Positions 30,084-41,015 of a DNA stretch of 64,000 bases are shown here, in pieces. Location: assembly GCA_013350335.1 (NCBI GenBank), contig CM023542.1, forward strand, positions 434,001 through 498,000, written 5' to 3'. The position numbers and the translations under genes are program-made. The notes under the pieces are model-generated. The model did not search any database. It worked only from the letters and a program-made list of their open reading frames with translations, and had not been told where the DNA came from. The DNA is from Chimonanthus salicifolius (lineage: Eukaryota; Streptophyta; Magnoliopsida; Laurales; Calycanthaceae). Every line of letters begins with the position of its first letter. Position 1 is the stretch's first letter.

Positions 30084-31900
30084 AATAAGGATATCTGGTA
30101 AACTAATTTACATTAAGACTTTGGTGCAAACATACGATGGTCCCACCTGAGCTGATATGGCGGGTGGATTTGAAAAGTCTTAACTTACCTATAATGCCTA
30201 TAAAATTTTAACTTGATCGAATAAGAATAAGAGAAGATCCTCAGAATTTCACATTTATCTAATAAGAAAAACTTATTTAATTAGATCAATTGACTGACTT
30301 TAAAAGTAAAATTGATGTCAAATTAATCATAGGTCAATTCACGGAGACATTACAGGGTAGGTGGACATCATGGAGGGAATAGATTCATTTGATCGATTCA
30401 CTCACCTCGATTATTTTTATAATCTTGTTCTTAATTTTTTTTAAATGAAATTGTATTAGAGGATGGGACATGTTTAAGTTGAGTAAACAAGTTTCACCAG
30501 AGATCAAAATTAGAGGATGGGACATGTATCAGTTGAGTTAAGATCATGTTGCGGTTGCTGTGTTGAATTGCAACCATGGACCGTCACCAACATAAAATTT
30601 ATAATCCAAAACTACACGCCATCTAATTAATTCTATCGGATTTCGACCACTGACCATTTCTGTTAACACTGAATTTGGCTGCAAAGCTCATGTATCACTG
30701 AAAGTGAGTAAGTTCCCATTTTGCCCTCATGTGCTTTGGGTATATCATGTCCCAAGCATTTTCTATTCCTAGTTTGTTTTCCAAATTTTAGTTTTCAAAA
30801 TATTAAAATTTTCAATCTTCAAAAATCAGATATTTTAATTTATATATTTAATAAAAACTAGACTAAAAGTAAATATGTAGAAAAATAAAAGACTTTAAGC
30901 AATAAAAGCTGCGTTGGATGGAGGGTAATTTTTCAAAAAGGTGCATTAGAGAGGGTGCATCAGGGATAAGGATTTTCAAAATAAATATCCTTTGTATGAA
31001 AAAGATATTTAAAAAGTGAGAAAATGAACATAAAAAGGAGTATTATCCTATGACCCCTCCAATTACCAAATAAGGGTAATGAGAGTTACCCCCATCACCA
31101 CTCTAGGTAAGTGAAGCTCCAACTATTCAGTTAAAAAAATTCTCTAATTATTGCAAACCTTTTTCATTTTAATATTAAGTAACCTCTCGATCATCAAAGA
31201 ATTACCAAATAGCAAGACTTTAGTTTGAGTATATTTTTTCGTAATCTCATAAGTTCAAAATTTCTTATACTATAATTTGCCAAGCTCACTATGAAAGATG
31301 TTTAAAGAGTTCATTTTTTTTAATTTACATGGGGAAAACTGTGGAAAATTCAGCGTAAAATCCCACGGATGATACTCACTGTCTTAAAAATACACCGAAT
31401 TAGACTATTGAAGCTTAAACTTAACACCTCCTACTCCATCCGACGAAAGGTTAAGATTCATTTCTAGACACCAAATGGAATAAGATGATACAAGTAGTGT
31501 GCATCACTCCCCCAATGGTGAAGTAATGTGGGCCCTGAGTACCCGACTTAAACAGAATTGTTCCATAAACCTCCACAGGGATCATAGTTAAACATACAAC
31601 CTATTATAATACATTATAATAGTGTAACATAACCAAAATATTCTTTATATGCTTGATTTCAAAGGCGACACTCTTGGGCTTTTCAAATGAAGAGTGTGAC
31701 AGCCCGCACCAGATGGAGGAGGGTGGAAAACTCCATATGTATGGATTGATAGAAAGAGTAATTCGCCAGTGGAGGAGGGTGGGAATCTTTAGATTGATAG
31801 AGAGAGTAATTTGCCAATGGAGGAGGGTGGAAACTCTACTGTGGCGTAAATGAGGAGAGAAATCTCTCTCTTTCTTTTTTTAATTAAAACCATCGATATT
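29201..31900. other. Intergenic, repeats only
   Basis: Includes (TA)n/(TG)n at 30050-30082, tRNA-like remnant sequence around 29680-29745 (AGTGGTAAAAG ... TTCAAATTC) and a short direct repeat, 'TTAGAGGATGGGACATGT', at about 30457 and 30510. The 66-codon frame 31653-31853 is formed by a 'GGAGGAGGGTGG' repeat (three copies, 31713-31830). Confidence 0.45.
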
Positions 31901-31912
31901 GGACAATATCAG

Positions 31913-31946
<34 letters not shown>

Positions 31947-31949
<3 letters not shown>

Positions 31950-32300
31950 GGTTGAAATTGGGCCAGGTCGGGTCAAATTTTTTAAAACCTAATCCGGTCC
32001 AAGTTACTAATATATGGAACCCGACCTGAACTTTTGACCCAGACGTCTTGACCTGACCCGAATTGTAACCCGACTCAACCTGAAATCCAACCCGACCTGC
32101 ATTTTGAACCTATTTTAGCCAACTTTTTACCGAGTTGGATTTGATCGGATTGGGTTGAGTTAACTTGTAAAATTCTCAACCCAACCCGAATTTCATGGGG
32201 TTTTTTATCTTCTCAACACGATCTAACCCGCTGATCCGAAATTCTCGACCCGACCCGCATGATTTCTCGGGTCGGGTTTTGACCTGACCCAAGTTGTAAC

Positions 32301-32305
<5 letters not shown>
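31947..32305. mobile_element. hAT-like MITE (TAGGG family) inserted in an (AT)n repeat
   Basis: Ends TAGGGTTGAAATTGGG and CCCAAGTTGTAACCTCTA are imperfect inverted repeats. The interior is full of GACCCGACC / GGTCGGGT words. Both sides are (TA)n, so the likely 8-bp duplication TATATATA cannot be distinguished from the microsatellite (31916-31946 and 32304-32342). Related copies at 39214-39540 and 43472-43853. Confidence 0.7.
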
Positions 32306-32342
<37 letters not shown>

Positions 32343-32344
<2 letters not shown>

Positions 32345-34254
32345 TTAAAAACCAATATTAAAGTCCCTGAGTGCAAGACTATCTGATGTTGTTGTCATGC
32401 AATGTGCCGACTGAAATTGACATGATCCTCCTACATAGAATATCTTAGCTCTCAAGATAAATATTTGAAAATAAATCACAGATAACTTTTAATGCCTACT
32501 TGATGGAGATAAGTTAGTAAAATTTATATAATTCAATTGCCCACTACTATTCCATGAAAACTGATCTGCAAATGTTGGATAATATGAAAAATAATACAAA
32601 GGGCTTTCAGCAAATATTGGATTATTGAGAAATTTCTTTTTTCATGTTAGCTAAACTTTTTTAAAGAAAATAAAAAGAAATAATATTTCTTATTTACCAA
32701 ATAATTGCAAATCAAATTAGATCTATCGCTGTAAAGATGGACTCAAATATTATTTATAATTTATATAAATCTACCAAGTTTAATTTTTTACGGAATCTTG
32801 GTAGAGATCAGATGAGTTGTGGATCTGATTCTGATCTGCGATTGGTTGTTGTAAATTTGAAGATGAAACGTAGCCATATTGATTTGATAGACATAACGTA
32901 GCCACATTGACAGACAACTCACCTTTTTCTTAACTCTTCAAATCATATAATTAATTAGGATTTATAACTGCTATATGAGTCATTATATTGGCTGATTGAG
33001 TTATAATAATATATTAAATTATTAGATAGAATATCTTGTAAAAATAAATTAGAGAGTTTTAATATTTTAATTTTTTAAAACAAGTCTTATTTAATTTATT
33101 TTATCTACTTGATTTAAGTAAATAAAGCCGTTAGCTTTAGCCATCTATTTTATTTAGTTTAAGTCAAGTAATTTTATATATTTAAAGAAACTAAATTTTC
33201 TTTTTAGATTTTTACATAAATTTTTTTCTTTAATTTTATAAAGTTAATAAGACCCTAAGCTTGGACAACCTGACAGATCTTTGAAGAAGGTATATAGAAA
33301 AAGAGTTAATTAAGTCTCCAGAGAAAAGTGAACCTTCAATAAATGTCATTAATATGTCAAAATTTCTTGACTTATGACCAGGAATTTGTATGAAGAAAAT
33401 TAGAATTTATTAGAAAAGAAACTCTGCACGACCACCATTAATTAATCAATTGAGAAGGCTGTAAGGTTGAGCTGAGGTTCAGGAAGTACTAATGACTAGC
33501 TCCAAAGAAGTTGCACAAGGTGGCCCTTAAGTAATTCTTCCAAGACCTAATAAAAGTCAGCAAAAATCGCAATACAGATATTAATTTGTAAGGAGAGAAT
33601 GTCTATAAATTTATAAACTTCAAGAAATTAAAGTTTCACGTATGATGTGAGATGTGCTAACATTCTCCTTTCACTATCACAATTGAACACACTCGATCCT
33701 CTCCCTCCATACAAGACTGAAGATACAAATCCAACCTATTCTTACAGTACCATACTCTGATACCATAATAAAACACATGAATAGAACTCATTATTAAAAA
33801 TTAACTTATAAAAGAGATAGTGTCAATGTATTTATAAATTCTAAGATCTAAAATTTACTGGTGGTGATGTGAGACATACTAACATGTTGTCCAACACATC
33901 CCACTTGAGTCAAGCAAAACCCTCGAGATCTATGAAGTTGTGTAGAGTGCTTGAATTTGAGGCCGAAAAGAAACCTTCAAACCAACCATTGACTTCATGA
34001 CCCAAAGTTTAAGCTCCAATGAGATGAATTTCCCCTTTGTGAAGACAATTATTGAAAACTATGCCAAACTGTTTTTGTTTTTCCTGCTGGAACCTCAAAT
34101 GTACTAGGATTTGACATTTGTAGAAATCGGCTACACGTATGTACGTGGATAGCAAGTTCCAAGAAAGTTCCAGTGTGAAAGAGCCAATTGAGGGACAACT
34201 TATTAATGCATAGGCAACTCCAAAGGGTTACTCCAATTGAGACCAAGCTGTTAT
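32343..34254. other. Intergenic upstream of VQ gene, imperfect duplication
   Basis: AT-rich. About 33590-33690 and 33813-33920 are loosely related ('ATTTATAAACTTCAAGAAATT' / 'ATTTATAAATTCTAAGATCT', then 'GATGTGAGATGTGCTAACA' / 'GATGTGAGACATACTAACA'), possibly remains of one LTR pair. No gene. Confidence 0.4.
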
Positions 34255-34412
34255 TTGAATTGATTTGAGAGTAAGATTTCTATTAGGAAATCTTGAATTC
34301 AAAAAATCTTAATGGAGGACAACTTCTCATGAAAATTATGAAAAGTTTCTATTGAATTACTACGTGTGTGTGAATAAAGGAGTTTACACACTTTCGAACT
34401 TAAAAAAAAAAT
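34255..34412 (+). mobile_element. SINE-like remnant
   Basis: Carries 'CTTGAATTCAAAAAATC', 'GTGTGTGTGAATAAAGGAG', 'TTTACACACTTTCGAACTT' and an A tail, in the same order as the better SINE copies. Strongly degenerate. Confidence 0.35.
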
Positions 34413-34504
34413 TATTATGTCTCTAAAAAAAATATTCAGCACTTGGTAGTTTTCCCCTTTAAATATATTATTCTCTCTGAATATTTTTCTTCTTTAGTTG
34501 AGTT

Positions 34505-34788
34505 AAAAATTTGACAAAAATCACTCGAGAGTAAATTGACTCATTTGATAAGGAACTTCTCAAAAACTGAGTGGCTTGACTCTGGTATCGTGCTCTGCAT
34601 ATTGCTGTTTGGTTGGATTACTGAACCCTTGCAAGTCAGACAGTGAAAAACTAAAAGAGAAAAGCTGTACCAACTTACGTCCGTCCCACCTCTCAACCAT
34701 TAATATACGCAGGAGACTGTAGGTCCCACGACCACTGCAGCCTACTGCCTTTGGTACTCCCTCATTCCACCGCACCACCCCTACCTTG

Positions 34789-34820
<32 letters not shown>

Positions 34821-34914
34821 ATATATTAGCAGAGGTATTCACGCATGCCTGTAATAATAAATAAATATTTATAGATAAACATCCTCCCTTTCTCTCGGAA
34901 TTTGATCGTTGATT
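34505..34914 (+). promoter_or_regulatory. VQ gene promoter region
   Basis: TTGAC at 34511-34515 and TTGACT at 34536-34541 are W-box-like WRKY sites. A (CT)n tract (34790-34807) is followed by TATATATATATAATATATT at 34808-34827, about 90 bp before the ATG, suitable for a TATA box. The transcription start is not determined. Confidence 0.4.
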
Positions 34915-35457
34915 ATGGCCACGACGAGATCGTCACCGTCCGATCAAGGGTCGAGCCAGGCACTGACCACTTTCGTGCAAGCTGATCCATCAACCTTCCG
35001 AGCACTGGTCCAAAAGCTAACGGGCGCCGGAAACAACCCCACCCACAAGCTCCCGGTAACAACACCGGCACGTTCGAATCCAAAACCCGTGTCGGCCGAG
35101 ATGGGTCCTCGGCGATCATCGGCCTTCAAGCTCCAAGAAAGGAGGCAGAACATGAGAAAGCTGGAAATAACGCTTGGACCTCCTCTTCCTTACCACCATG
35201 GATGTAGAAATGTGAAAGGTGAGATGCTGCTGGTTTCTCCAGTCTCCCCTCTAGACCATCTCTTCCCCTTCAACAGCCCTAAAACGCCACCTTCTCCTTG
35301 TCTTTCTTCTGTTACCTTGGAGGAAGAGGAGGAAGAGAGAGCCATTGCTGAGAAGGGGTTTTATCTGCATCCTTCCCCTCTCAACACTCCTAGAAGTGCT
35401 GAGCCTGAGCTCTTGAATCTGTTTCCTCTGCATTCTCCTACACAGGATTCCACTTAG
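34915..35457 (+). CDS. VQ-motif protein (180 aa), intronless
   Basis: Transcription-cofactor type protein; VQ proteins bind WRKY factors through the motif F-x-x-x-V-Q-x-L-T-G, here F28-RAL-VQ-K-LTG37. Further features: Lys/Arg-containing central segment (residues about 66-82, 'RRSSAFKLQERRQNMRKL') and many Ser-Pro/Thr-Pro pairs (for example SPVSP near 105, SPKTPP near 123), which are MAPK-type sites in this family. An acidic run EEEEEER lies near 138-144 and a short conserved-looking C-terminus 'LNLFPLHSP' follows. The ATG at 34915 is the first in frame. The length and SP/TP density are like the MAPK-substrate VQ group (Arabidopsis VQ4/VQ11/VQ31/VQ33). No introns, as usual for VQ genes. The exact orthologue is not determined. 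Confidence 0.9.
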   Translation: MATTRSSPSDQGSSQALTTFVQADPSTFRALVQKLTGAGNNPTHKLPVTTPARSNPKPVSAEMGPRRSSAFKLQERRQNMRKLEITLGPPLPYHHGCRNVKGEMLLVSPVSPLDHLFPFNSPKTPPSPCLSSVTLEEEEEERAIAEKGFYLHPSPLNTPRSAEPELLNLFPLHSPTQDST

Positions 35458-35560
35458 TACTTCTTCACTTCTGCTTCTTCTTCTTCTTCTTCTTCTTCTT
35501 CTTCTTCTTTTGCACTTTCATCATCTGGGTATTGTTTGGATCTTTTGTATTGTTATATAT
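35458..35560 (+). other. VQ gene 3' UTR with (CTT)n tract
   Basis: A (TTC)n run at about 35472-35508 follows the stop. 'ATTGTTATATATTCTG' may lie near the 3' end; no canonical AATAAA is seen. Confidence 0.45.
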
Positions 35561-35750
35561 TCTGTGATTCTTATCATCCTCATAGTTATCAATATTTCAA
35601 AATACTGACGTTCCAACCAAAATTCAATGTATACCTCTTAAAATCTTGAGTTCCATTTTGTAACCCCATCCAATATTAAAAGAATCAGAAACAAAAAAAA
35701 TCTTTTGTTCAAAGAAAATGCATAATTTACTCTTGACATATACCATTGAA

Positions 35751-35934
35751 TATTCTCTTGGTCCCAAATTAGTTGTCTAATTTAGGAATTATCTTAAAAT
35801 AGTTGTCTCATTTATATTGGAGTAGTATAAAGTGTGTTAAAAGTAGATGAGATCACGTCTATTCTTACGTAGAGAATTCCTTTAAAAAATACAAATATTT
35901 GAAATAGGACAACTAAAATACGACATAAATAGTA
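35751..35934. mobile_element. Stowaway-like MITE, diverged
   Basis: The interior 'TAGTTGTCTCATTTATATTGG' region and 'AGTATAAAGTGTGTTAAAA' match the fuller copy at 40263-40457. Ends TATTCTCTTGGTCCC and ATACGACATAAATAGTA are decayed TACTCCCTCCGTCC-type termini. Confidence 0.7.
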
Positions 35935-35961
35935 CTATTTTATATCTTTTCCCAATGAAAT

Positions 35962-36112
35962 GAATAGTGATTTTTGCACAATCCACTTTTTCTCAAGCTG
36001 TACCACCCCTGTTTCTCTGTTTTCCTCTTTTTCAAAACTAAAGTAAAATTGAATTTTTCATTAAATGTGGTGACCATCAACAAAAAAAAGTGATGGTGCA
36101 AAAATCACTCTC
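35962..36112. mobile_element. Mutator-like MITE (151 bp)
   Basis: Terminal inverted repeats GAATAGTGATTTTTGCAC and GTGCAAAAATCACTCTC (the inner 14 bp AGTGATTTTTGCAC are perfect), flanked by a 9-bp duplication with one mismatch: CAATGAAAT (35953-35961) and CAATAAAAT (36113-36121). A truncated relative starts near 41272 (AGTGATTTTTGCACCAC). Confidence 0.75.
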
Positions 36113-36376
36113 CAATAAAATAGGTAATAAATATATTATTAAATTGGAGAAGAGATACACTAACAAGAGGCCAAAGTAGAGGAAGAGAGACAAACTCAAA
36201 AAAACCACCATCAATATTTTTTTTAAATGTGTTTTCTTATTTAATATTTGTTTTATATTAAGAGTATAAGTCCAATTTAAACTTTTATATTTTCAGGTCT
36301 AATATATCCTTTTTTATATTTTTTACATTTATTTGATACTAACTATTGTATAAGTTTGAAAGTTCAGCAAGTGTGA

Positions 36377-37216
36377 TGTAATATCCCGGCCCATAAAAAG
36401 GGCTTGGGGATCGGCCATCAAGATATTGTCCGCTTTGGGCCCACACGCGCACACACGTGCACACGTGCGAGCCCGCACGATTTTTGGATCGGACCCGGCC
36501 CAAGTCCGGGTCCAAAACGCGTCTTTTTGGTTTGAGGGAGTAAGGCTACTTATAAACCCCCTCTCAAACTCCTCAACTTCCGATGTGTAACTTTCCACAA
36601 CTCCCACCCACTGCTGGGCTATCGGATCCGACCGGCCCACTCTGCTGGCCCGTCCGACAGGCCAGGAGTGGTGGAAGTTGTGGAAAGTCCCACATCGGAA
36701 GTTGAGGAGCTTGAGAGGGGATTTATAAATAGCATTGCTCCCTCAAACCAACAAGACGCGTCAAGTCCGGGTCCGATCCAAAAATCGTGCAGGCTCGCGC
36801 GTTTGCACATGTGGGCCCAAAGCGGACAATATCTTGTTGGCTGATCCCCAAGCCCTTTTTATGAGCCAGGCTATTACAAATGGTATCAGAGCCGAGGTTC
36901 AACACTCAGACTGTGTGGGCCTTCCTTCCTTCCCTGATGTTGTCGAGCCGGGGGCGGCTCGAGGCTTTAGGGGGAGTGATTGTGAAACCCCTGCCACCGA
37001 TGTGGGAAGAGTCCCACATCGGTAGCTGGACGCAAAGAGGGGAGTGCTTATATGTGAGGCCAAGCCTCTTAACTCATATGACGCGTTTTGGACCGGGCCA
37101 GGTGGGCCCGGGCCCAAATGCAAAAACTGTGCGGGCTCGTTGATGTGCGAGGCCCAGAGCGGACAATATCACACTGAGTCAAGCCCTAAGCCCTGTTTTC
37201 AGGTCGGGTTGTTACA
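36377..37216 (+). mobile_element. TRIM retroelement with an inverted LTR pair at its 5' side
   Basis: 3' LTR 36981-37216 (TGTGAAACCC ... GTTGTTACA). The internal region is only 102 bp, with primer site TGGTATCAGAGC (36881-36892, initiator Met-tRNA type) and a purine tract AGGGGGAGTGA just before the 3' LTR. A direct 5' LTR of about 230 bp ends at 36878 and carries a TATA-like TTTATAAATAG. Left of it, 36377 to about 36610 is an inverted LTR copy (starts TGTAATATCCCGGCCC), about 88% like the adjacent LTR by eye. The whole is flanked by TGTGA (36372-36376 and 37217-37221). No coding capacity. Several short open frames here are only by-products of its GC-rich sequence. Confidence 0.75.
36997..37022. 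repeat. 11-bp perfect hairpin in the TRIM 3' LTR
   Basis: CCGATGTGGGA, loop AGAG, TCCCACATCGG. The half-site TCCCACATCGG also occurs in the 5' LTR at about 36690. Confidence 0.9.
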
Positions 37217-37324
37217 TGTGATATAAGTGAAATATTGGATTAGCTTGAAATAATAAATTTTAGGCTGATCGACGAGTGTATTAAGGTTTTAGATATATTA
37301 AAAAAAAATGGTTTAAAAATGGAT

Positions 37325-37480
37325 ATTGGGAGTGATGATCAAGAAACCCATCTCATGAAGCAGTTTTTGAATTTAATTCACGCTTAACCCCAACAGACCA
37401 CTCTCCATAGACTTAATCAATATGTGTGGACTGAGAGATTTATACATGCCCATTTCATTAGTCTCACCTCCAATTTGGGG
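37325..37480 (+). mobile_element. SINE-like remnant
   Basis: 'GATCAAGAAACCCATCTCAT', 'TTGAATTTAATTCACGC' and 'GACCACTCTCCATAGAC' followed by 'ATATGTGTGGACTGAGAG' and 'TACATGCC' follow the SINE order. The tail is not preserved. Confidence 0.45.
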
Positions 37481-37714
37481 TGGGAATATCCATATTATTA
37501 AAAAAAATAGGTATTGAGTCTGGGAGTATCAAATTTTAGATAAAAAATAAATAAATATTGGCTTTGGTAGTGTAAAATTTTAGGTTAAAATGGATATTGG
37601 GCCTCGTAGCATAAAATTTTAAGTTAAAAATGGATATTGGGACTGATTGTATAAATATTTGATTAAAATATTCAGTCTTAGGCCTTACAACATCAATTTG
37701 GGCTATTACATAGG

Positions 37715-37890
37715 TCAAACAGACAATCGGACCTTAATGGGCTTTCAGACGGTCCGTTAAACTTATTAAACTGGTCGGATTCAAATTTGAGCGGATCCTA
37801 TTTATTGGGTAGGTCGGATTCAGACTCTTTTTTTTAATGGATCCAGATCCGGACCCAATCGGGCGGGCCGGATTTGGGTATGTTTACTAG
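37715..37890. mobile_element. MITE-like remnant with GGTCGGATT words
   Basis: Contains CTGGTCGGATTCAAATTT, GTAGGTCGGATTCAGACTC and GGGCCGGATTTGGGTATG, in the style of the GGTCGGGT-rich hAT-like MITEs. No terminal repeats found. Confidence 0.35.
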
Positions 37891-38187
37891 CCTAATGGTT
37901 ACAACAATCTTCTCCAAGGATACATGTGCCTTGGCGAGGCTTGAATTTGGAAGAAGTAGATGGGATTAATTGAACCCCCTTCTGTGGACACTTTCATGGA
38001 AAGTTAGCACACAGGACAAAAGACGACTTCTTCATTATTAAAATAAAGTAACCTTCTGATCTTATTTTCAATTGAAAGCAATAATTATTGTATCATGTTT
38101 GACACTAAATTTTAGTAAAGTGATCAATGTCATAGTTTTTTATAGAGTTAATTAGAAAAGGAAGAACTAGTAAAACTGAGTAAAATG

Positions 38188-38781
38188 AAGAAGCGCATTG
38201 TGTGGTCTCCTCTACCTTGTGGTGTCTTCAATGTGGATGAGACTTCTAGAGATAAGTTGGGTCCTGCTGGGATGGAGCATTCTTAGGGATCACTTAGGTT
38301 CCATTTCTATTGTCTTCAGCAGAATCTGTAGGGACCATGAGGCAAAACTTCGTATTATAAAGAGAACATTCACCTTAGGTTCTGGTTTAGAGGGGAGTTA
38401 GATTAGTTATTGAGAGTTATTCATCCAATACTATTAAATGGGTCAGGGGGGTGAAGCGCCCTCTTGAAGGCTTACCACTTTAGTGAGGGAGATTAAGGTA
38501 TTGAGTGCGAGCATGGAGGTGTCTTTCTCTCTCATCAGTCGTTCAGGCAATGAGATTTTGGATTTCTTTACAAAAATGGTGTTGATGGAGCTATTCAAGA
38601 CACTTTTCATTTATCTAGAGGATTGTTGTTTTTGTTAAATTGCTTCTCATGGTTTTGGTGTGTGTTCTTTTTTCTTTTCTTTTGTAGCCTATCCCTCTTA
38701 GGCCTTTTTTTCCTTTTTTTTTCCATTATTTTGTATCCTTTTTCAATTAATAAAATTTTGATTGTCATTGTTTAAAAAAAA
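38188..38781 (+). mobile_element. 5'-truncated L1 LINE (RNase H end)
   Basis: Starts inside the RNase H domain ('PCGVFNVDETSRDKLGPAG', 38214-38270) and ends 'CAATTAATAAAATTTTG' plus poly(A). A diverged target duplication is likely: AAACTGAGTAAAATG at 38173-38187 and AAACTGAATTAAGATG at 38782-38797. Stops throughout. Confidence 0.75.
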
Positions 38782-39213
38782 AAACTGAATTAAGATGTTG
38801 GTCTTTGATTATGATGCATTATGAAAAATAATATTTGTGGCAACCTTATCCCTAAAATCCAATCTACTACTATCAAATAGTTATGGAACATGATCACTGC
38901 TGAATCGAGTCTTTGGGTTCAATGGGTTCAACCCAGGTACCTTCGAGACAAATACATTTGGGTAATTCCAATAACAAGTAAGGTTTAGACTTGTAGGTCA
39001 ATTCTCAAGATGCAAGCAAAAGCTTTCCTTGTGTTGTTTCTTTCTACTTATGTATTTGGTCCACACTCAAGTTATGACCTTTTTTAACTCCAATCTTATT
39101 ATTAGCCAAATTATTCAAGATAGGGTCTAGACTCTCCTTTTTCACTCAAATGAAACCATCATCATTCTGTATGAGATTAGCGCTGTCTAGCTTCCTATCA
39201 AAATGTTATGGTT

Positions 39214-39540
39214 GGGGGTGAAATTTAGGTTGGATGTTAACTCAACTTGCATGATTCGATCCAAGAAATCAATTGGATTGGATTTTATATTTTTAAAATT
39301 AAGGTCAAGTTGAATTGAAGAAAAAACACCCGAATTGATCTGATCTTGGTCCACTAAAAAAAAATTAATATAGCATTCAGGTTGAGTTAGGCCAGCAATT
39401 GAGTTTAGCACCTTGAGTTAATCTAGCCAGCAAATTGGATCGGATTGGGTTGAACAATTTAGATTGGATTAAATAATTTTTTATATGGGTTGAGTTAGAT
39501 TTATTAAAACCCAACCCATTATACCTGAGTTTCAGCCCTA
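39214..39540. mobile_element. hAT-like MITE (TAGGG family), old copy
   Basis: Ends TGGGGGTGAAATTTAGG and CCTGAGTTTCAGCCCTA are inverted repeats with a few mismatches. The interior has GATTGGGTTGA / TCAACC words. No clear 8-bp duplication remains. Confidence 0.55.
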
Positions 39541-40239
39541 TGTTTCAAATGAGATTGTTTGGTTCACTGACAAGTTGAGTATATTTGGTTTTAAATCTGA
39601 GAGCACCAACAATGGGTGAATTGGTTTGGTTTATTTGGTTCAAGGGATTCATCCATAGACATTACTTTAATGTTTGGATGATCTAATCATGGCTTCAAAA
39701 CCAAAGATATTCTTCAATGGGGAACTCCATGTGATCCCACATGGTTGTGCTGATCTTCTAAAATTGAATCCCATGATCACCCTGCTCTTCTCTCCCTTTA
39801 GTATTGCAAATTTGGGATTCTTTCTTTGCTAGATTCAGAAATGCAAAGACCTCATTCCAACTTTATCTATTATAAATTGGCATATCTTTAGACTACTATC
39901 CTAACATGATAGAGTTTCACGATTGATTGCAAACAGTTTCATCTTTCACTTCTTTGGCACTTGCAAAATGAGAAGAATAAGAAATGTTTCTGCTAATCCC
40001 TCCAAATATTTGAATTTTAACCATGCATGATCCTAAAAAAAAAAAAAAAGAATGATTTCAAAGAGATACATGAAATATGCTCAAATCCTCCAAGAGGGTT
40101 TGATCCCACAATGGGCCTTACATATCAACAAGTTTTGATAAGAACAAGACATGGTTACAACTTACGACTACAAGGTTGCATGTTCAAGACACATGGGTTT
40201 CAGATATTCATGGGCCATATGCGGGCTAAGTTGTGCTCA

Positions 40240-41015
40240 ATGGCAGCCGGAGCACTATTATATACTCTCTCTGTCCTAAGTTAGTTATCTTATATGGATT
40301 TTAGAATTGTCCTAAAATAGTTGTCTCATTTATATTGGACTAGTATAAAGTGTGTTGAAAATAGATGAGATCACATTGAGTGCTAGTCTTATATAGAGAG
40401 TTTCTTAAAAAATATAAATCTTTCAAATGAGATAACTAAAATGGAACGGAGGGAATATATAGAAACCCAAGCTCTTAAAGCCCGTCAAGCTTCGAAAGCT
40501 TAAAACTCAAGCTGCCCATTTTTGTGTCAATGACAATTTCTTAAATAACTAAAATGCAACTTTAGACATGGTGCACACGTATAAACATTATATGAGCCAA
40601 AAAATTTGACAGGCTTTCACATGCTTCTTGCAAGAGCCTGATCCTAACTATTTATATTAATGAGCTTAAAAGCTTAGTCTAACCCAGCCCAACAGGTTGG
40701 TATTTTTCAAACCCCTTCATTTAGGATAGGCTTCAAGTTGGGTTCAAGCTGGATTTCAGAACATAGTTCCAGATAGATAATTAGCCTATAGAAAAAAGTA
40801 AACATGCAAATTCTAAATACAAATAACAACCCCATATAATGAGATAAATGACTTTAATAGTAATATTTAATTACCCTTTTGTGTTAATCCAATTTCTTAA
40901 ATAACTAAAATGCAACTTTTTAAAATCCGTCAAGCTCGAGTCCAAACTCAGTGGCAGCCAAGCGCTATTATATTTATAGAAGCCCAAGCTCTTAAAGCCC
41001 GTCAAGCTTTGGAAC
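40240..41015. repeat. Direct repeat pair, one copy carrying the Stowaway
   Basis: TGGCAGCCGGAGCACTATTA at 40241 and 'CCCAAGCTCTTAAAGCCCGT' after the MITE reappear uninterrupted at 40951-41010 (TGGCAGCCAAGCGCTATTA, then CCCAAGCTCTTAAAGCCCGT). 'TTCTTAAATAACTAAAATGC' is also shared (about 40539 and 40891). Confidence 0.75.
40263..40457. mobile_element. Stowaway-like MITE (195 bp)
   Basis: Ends TACTCTCTCTGTCCTAAGTT and CTAAAATGGAACGGAGGGAA then TA are inverted repeats, with TA duplicated on both sides (40261-40262, 40458-40459). A paralogous empty site is at 40951-41010. Confidence 0.8.

Noticed and set aside
36329..37226. Cluster of overlapping 60-103-codon frames in both strands
   Set aside because: GC-rich inverted TRIM LTRs keep many frames open by chance; the palindromic arrangement mirrors them.
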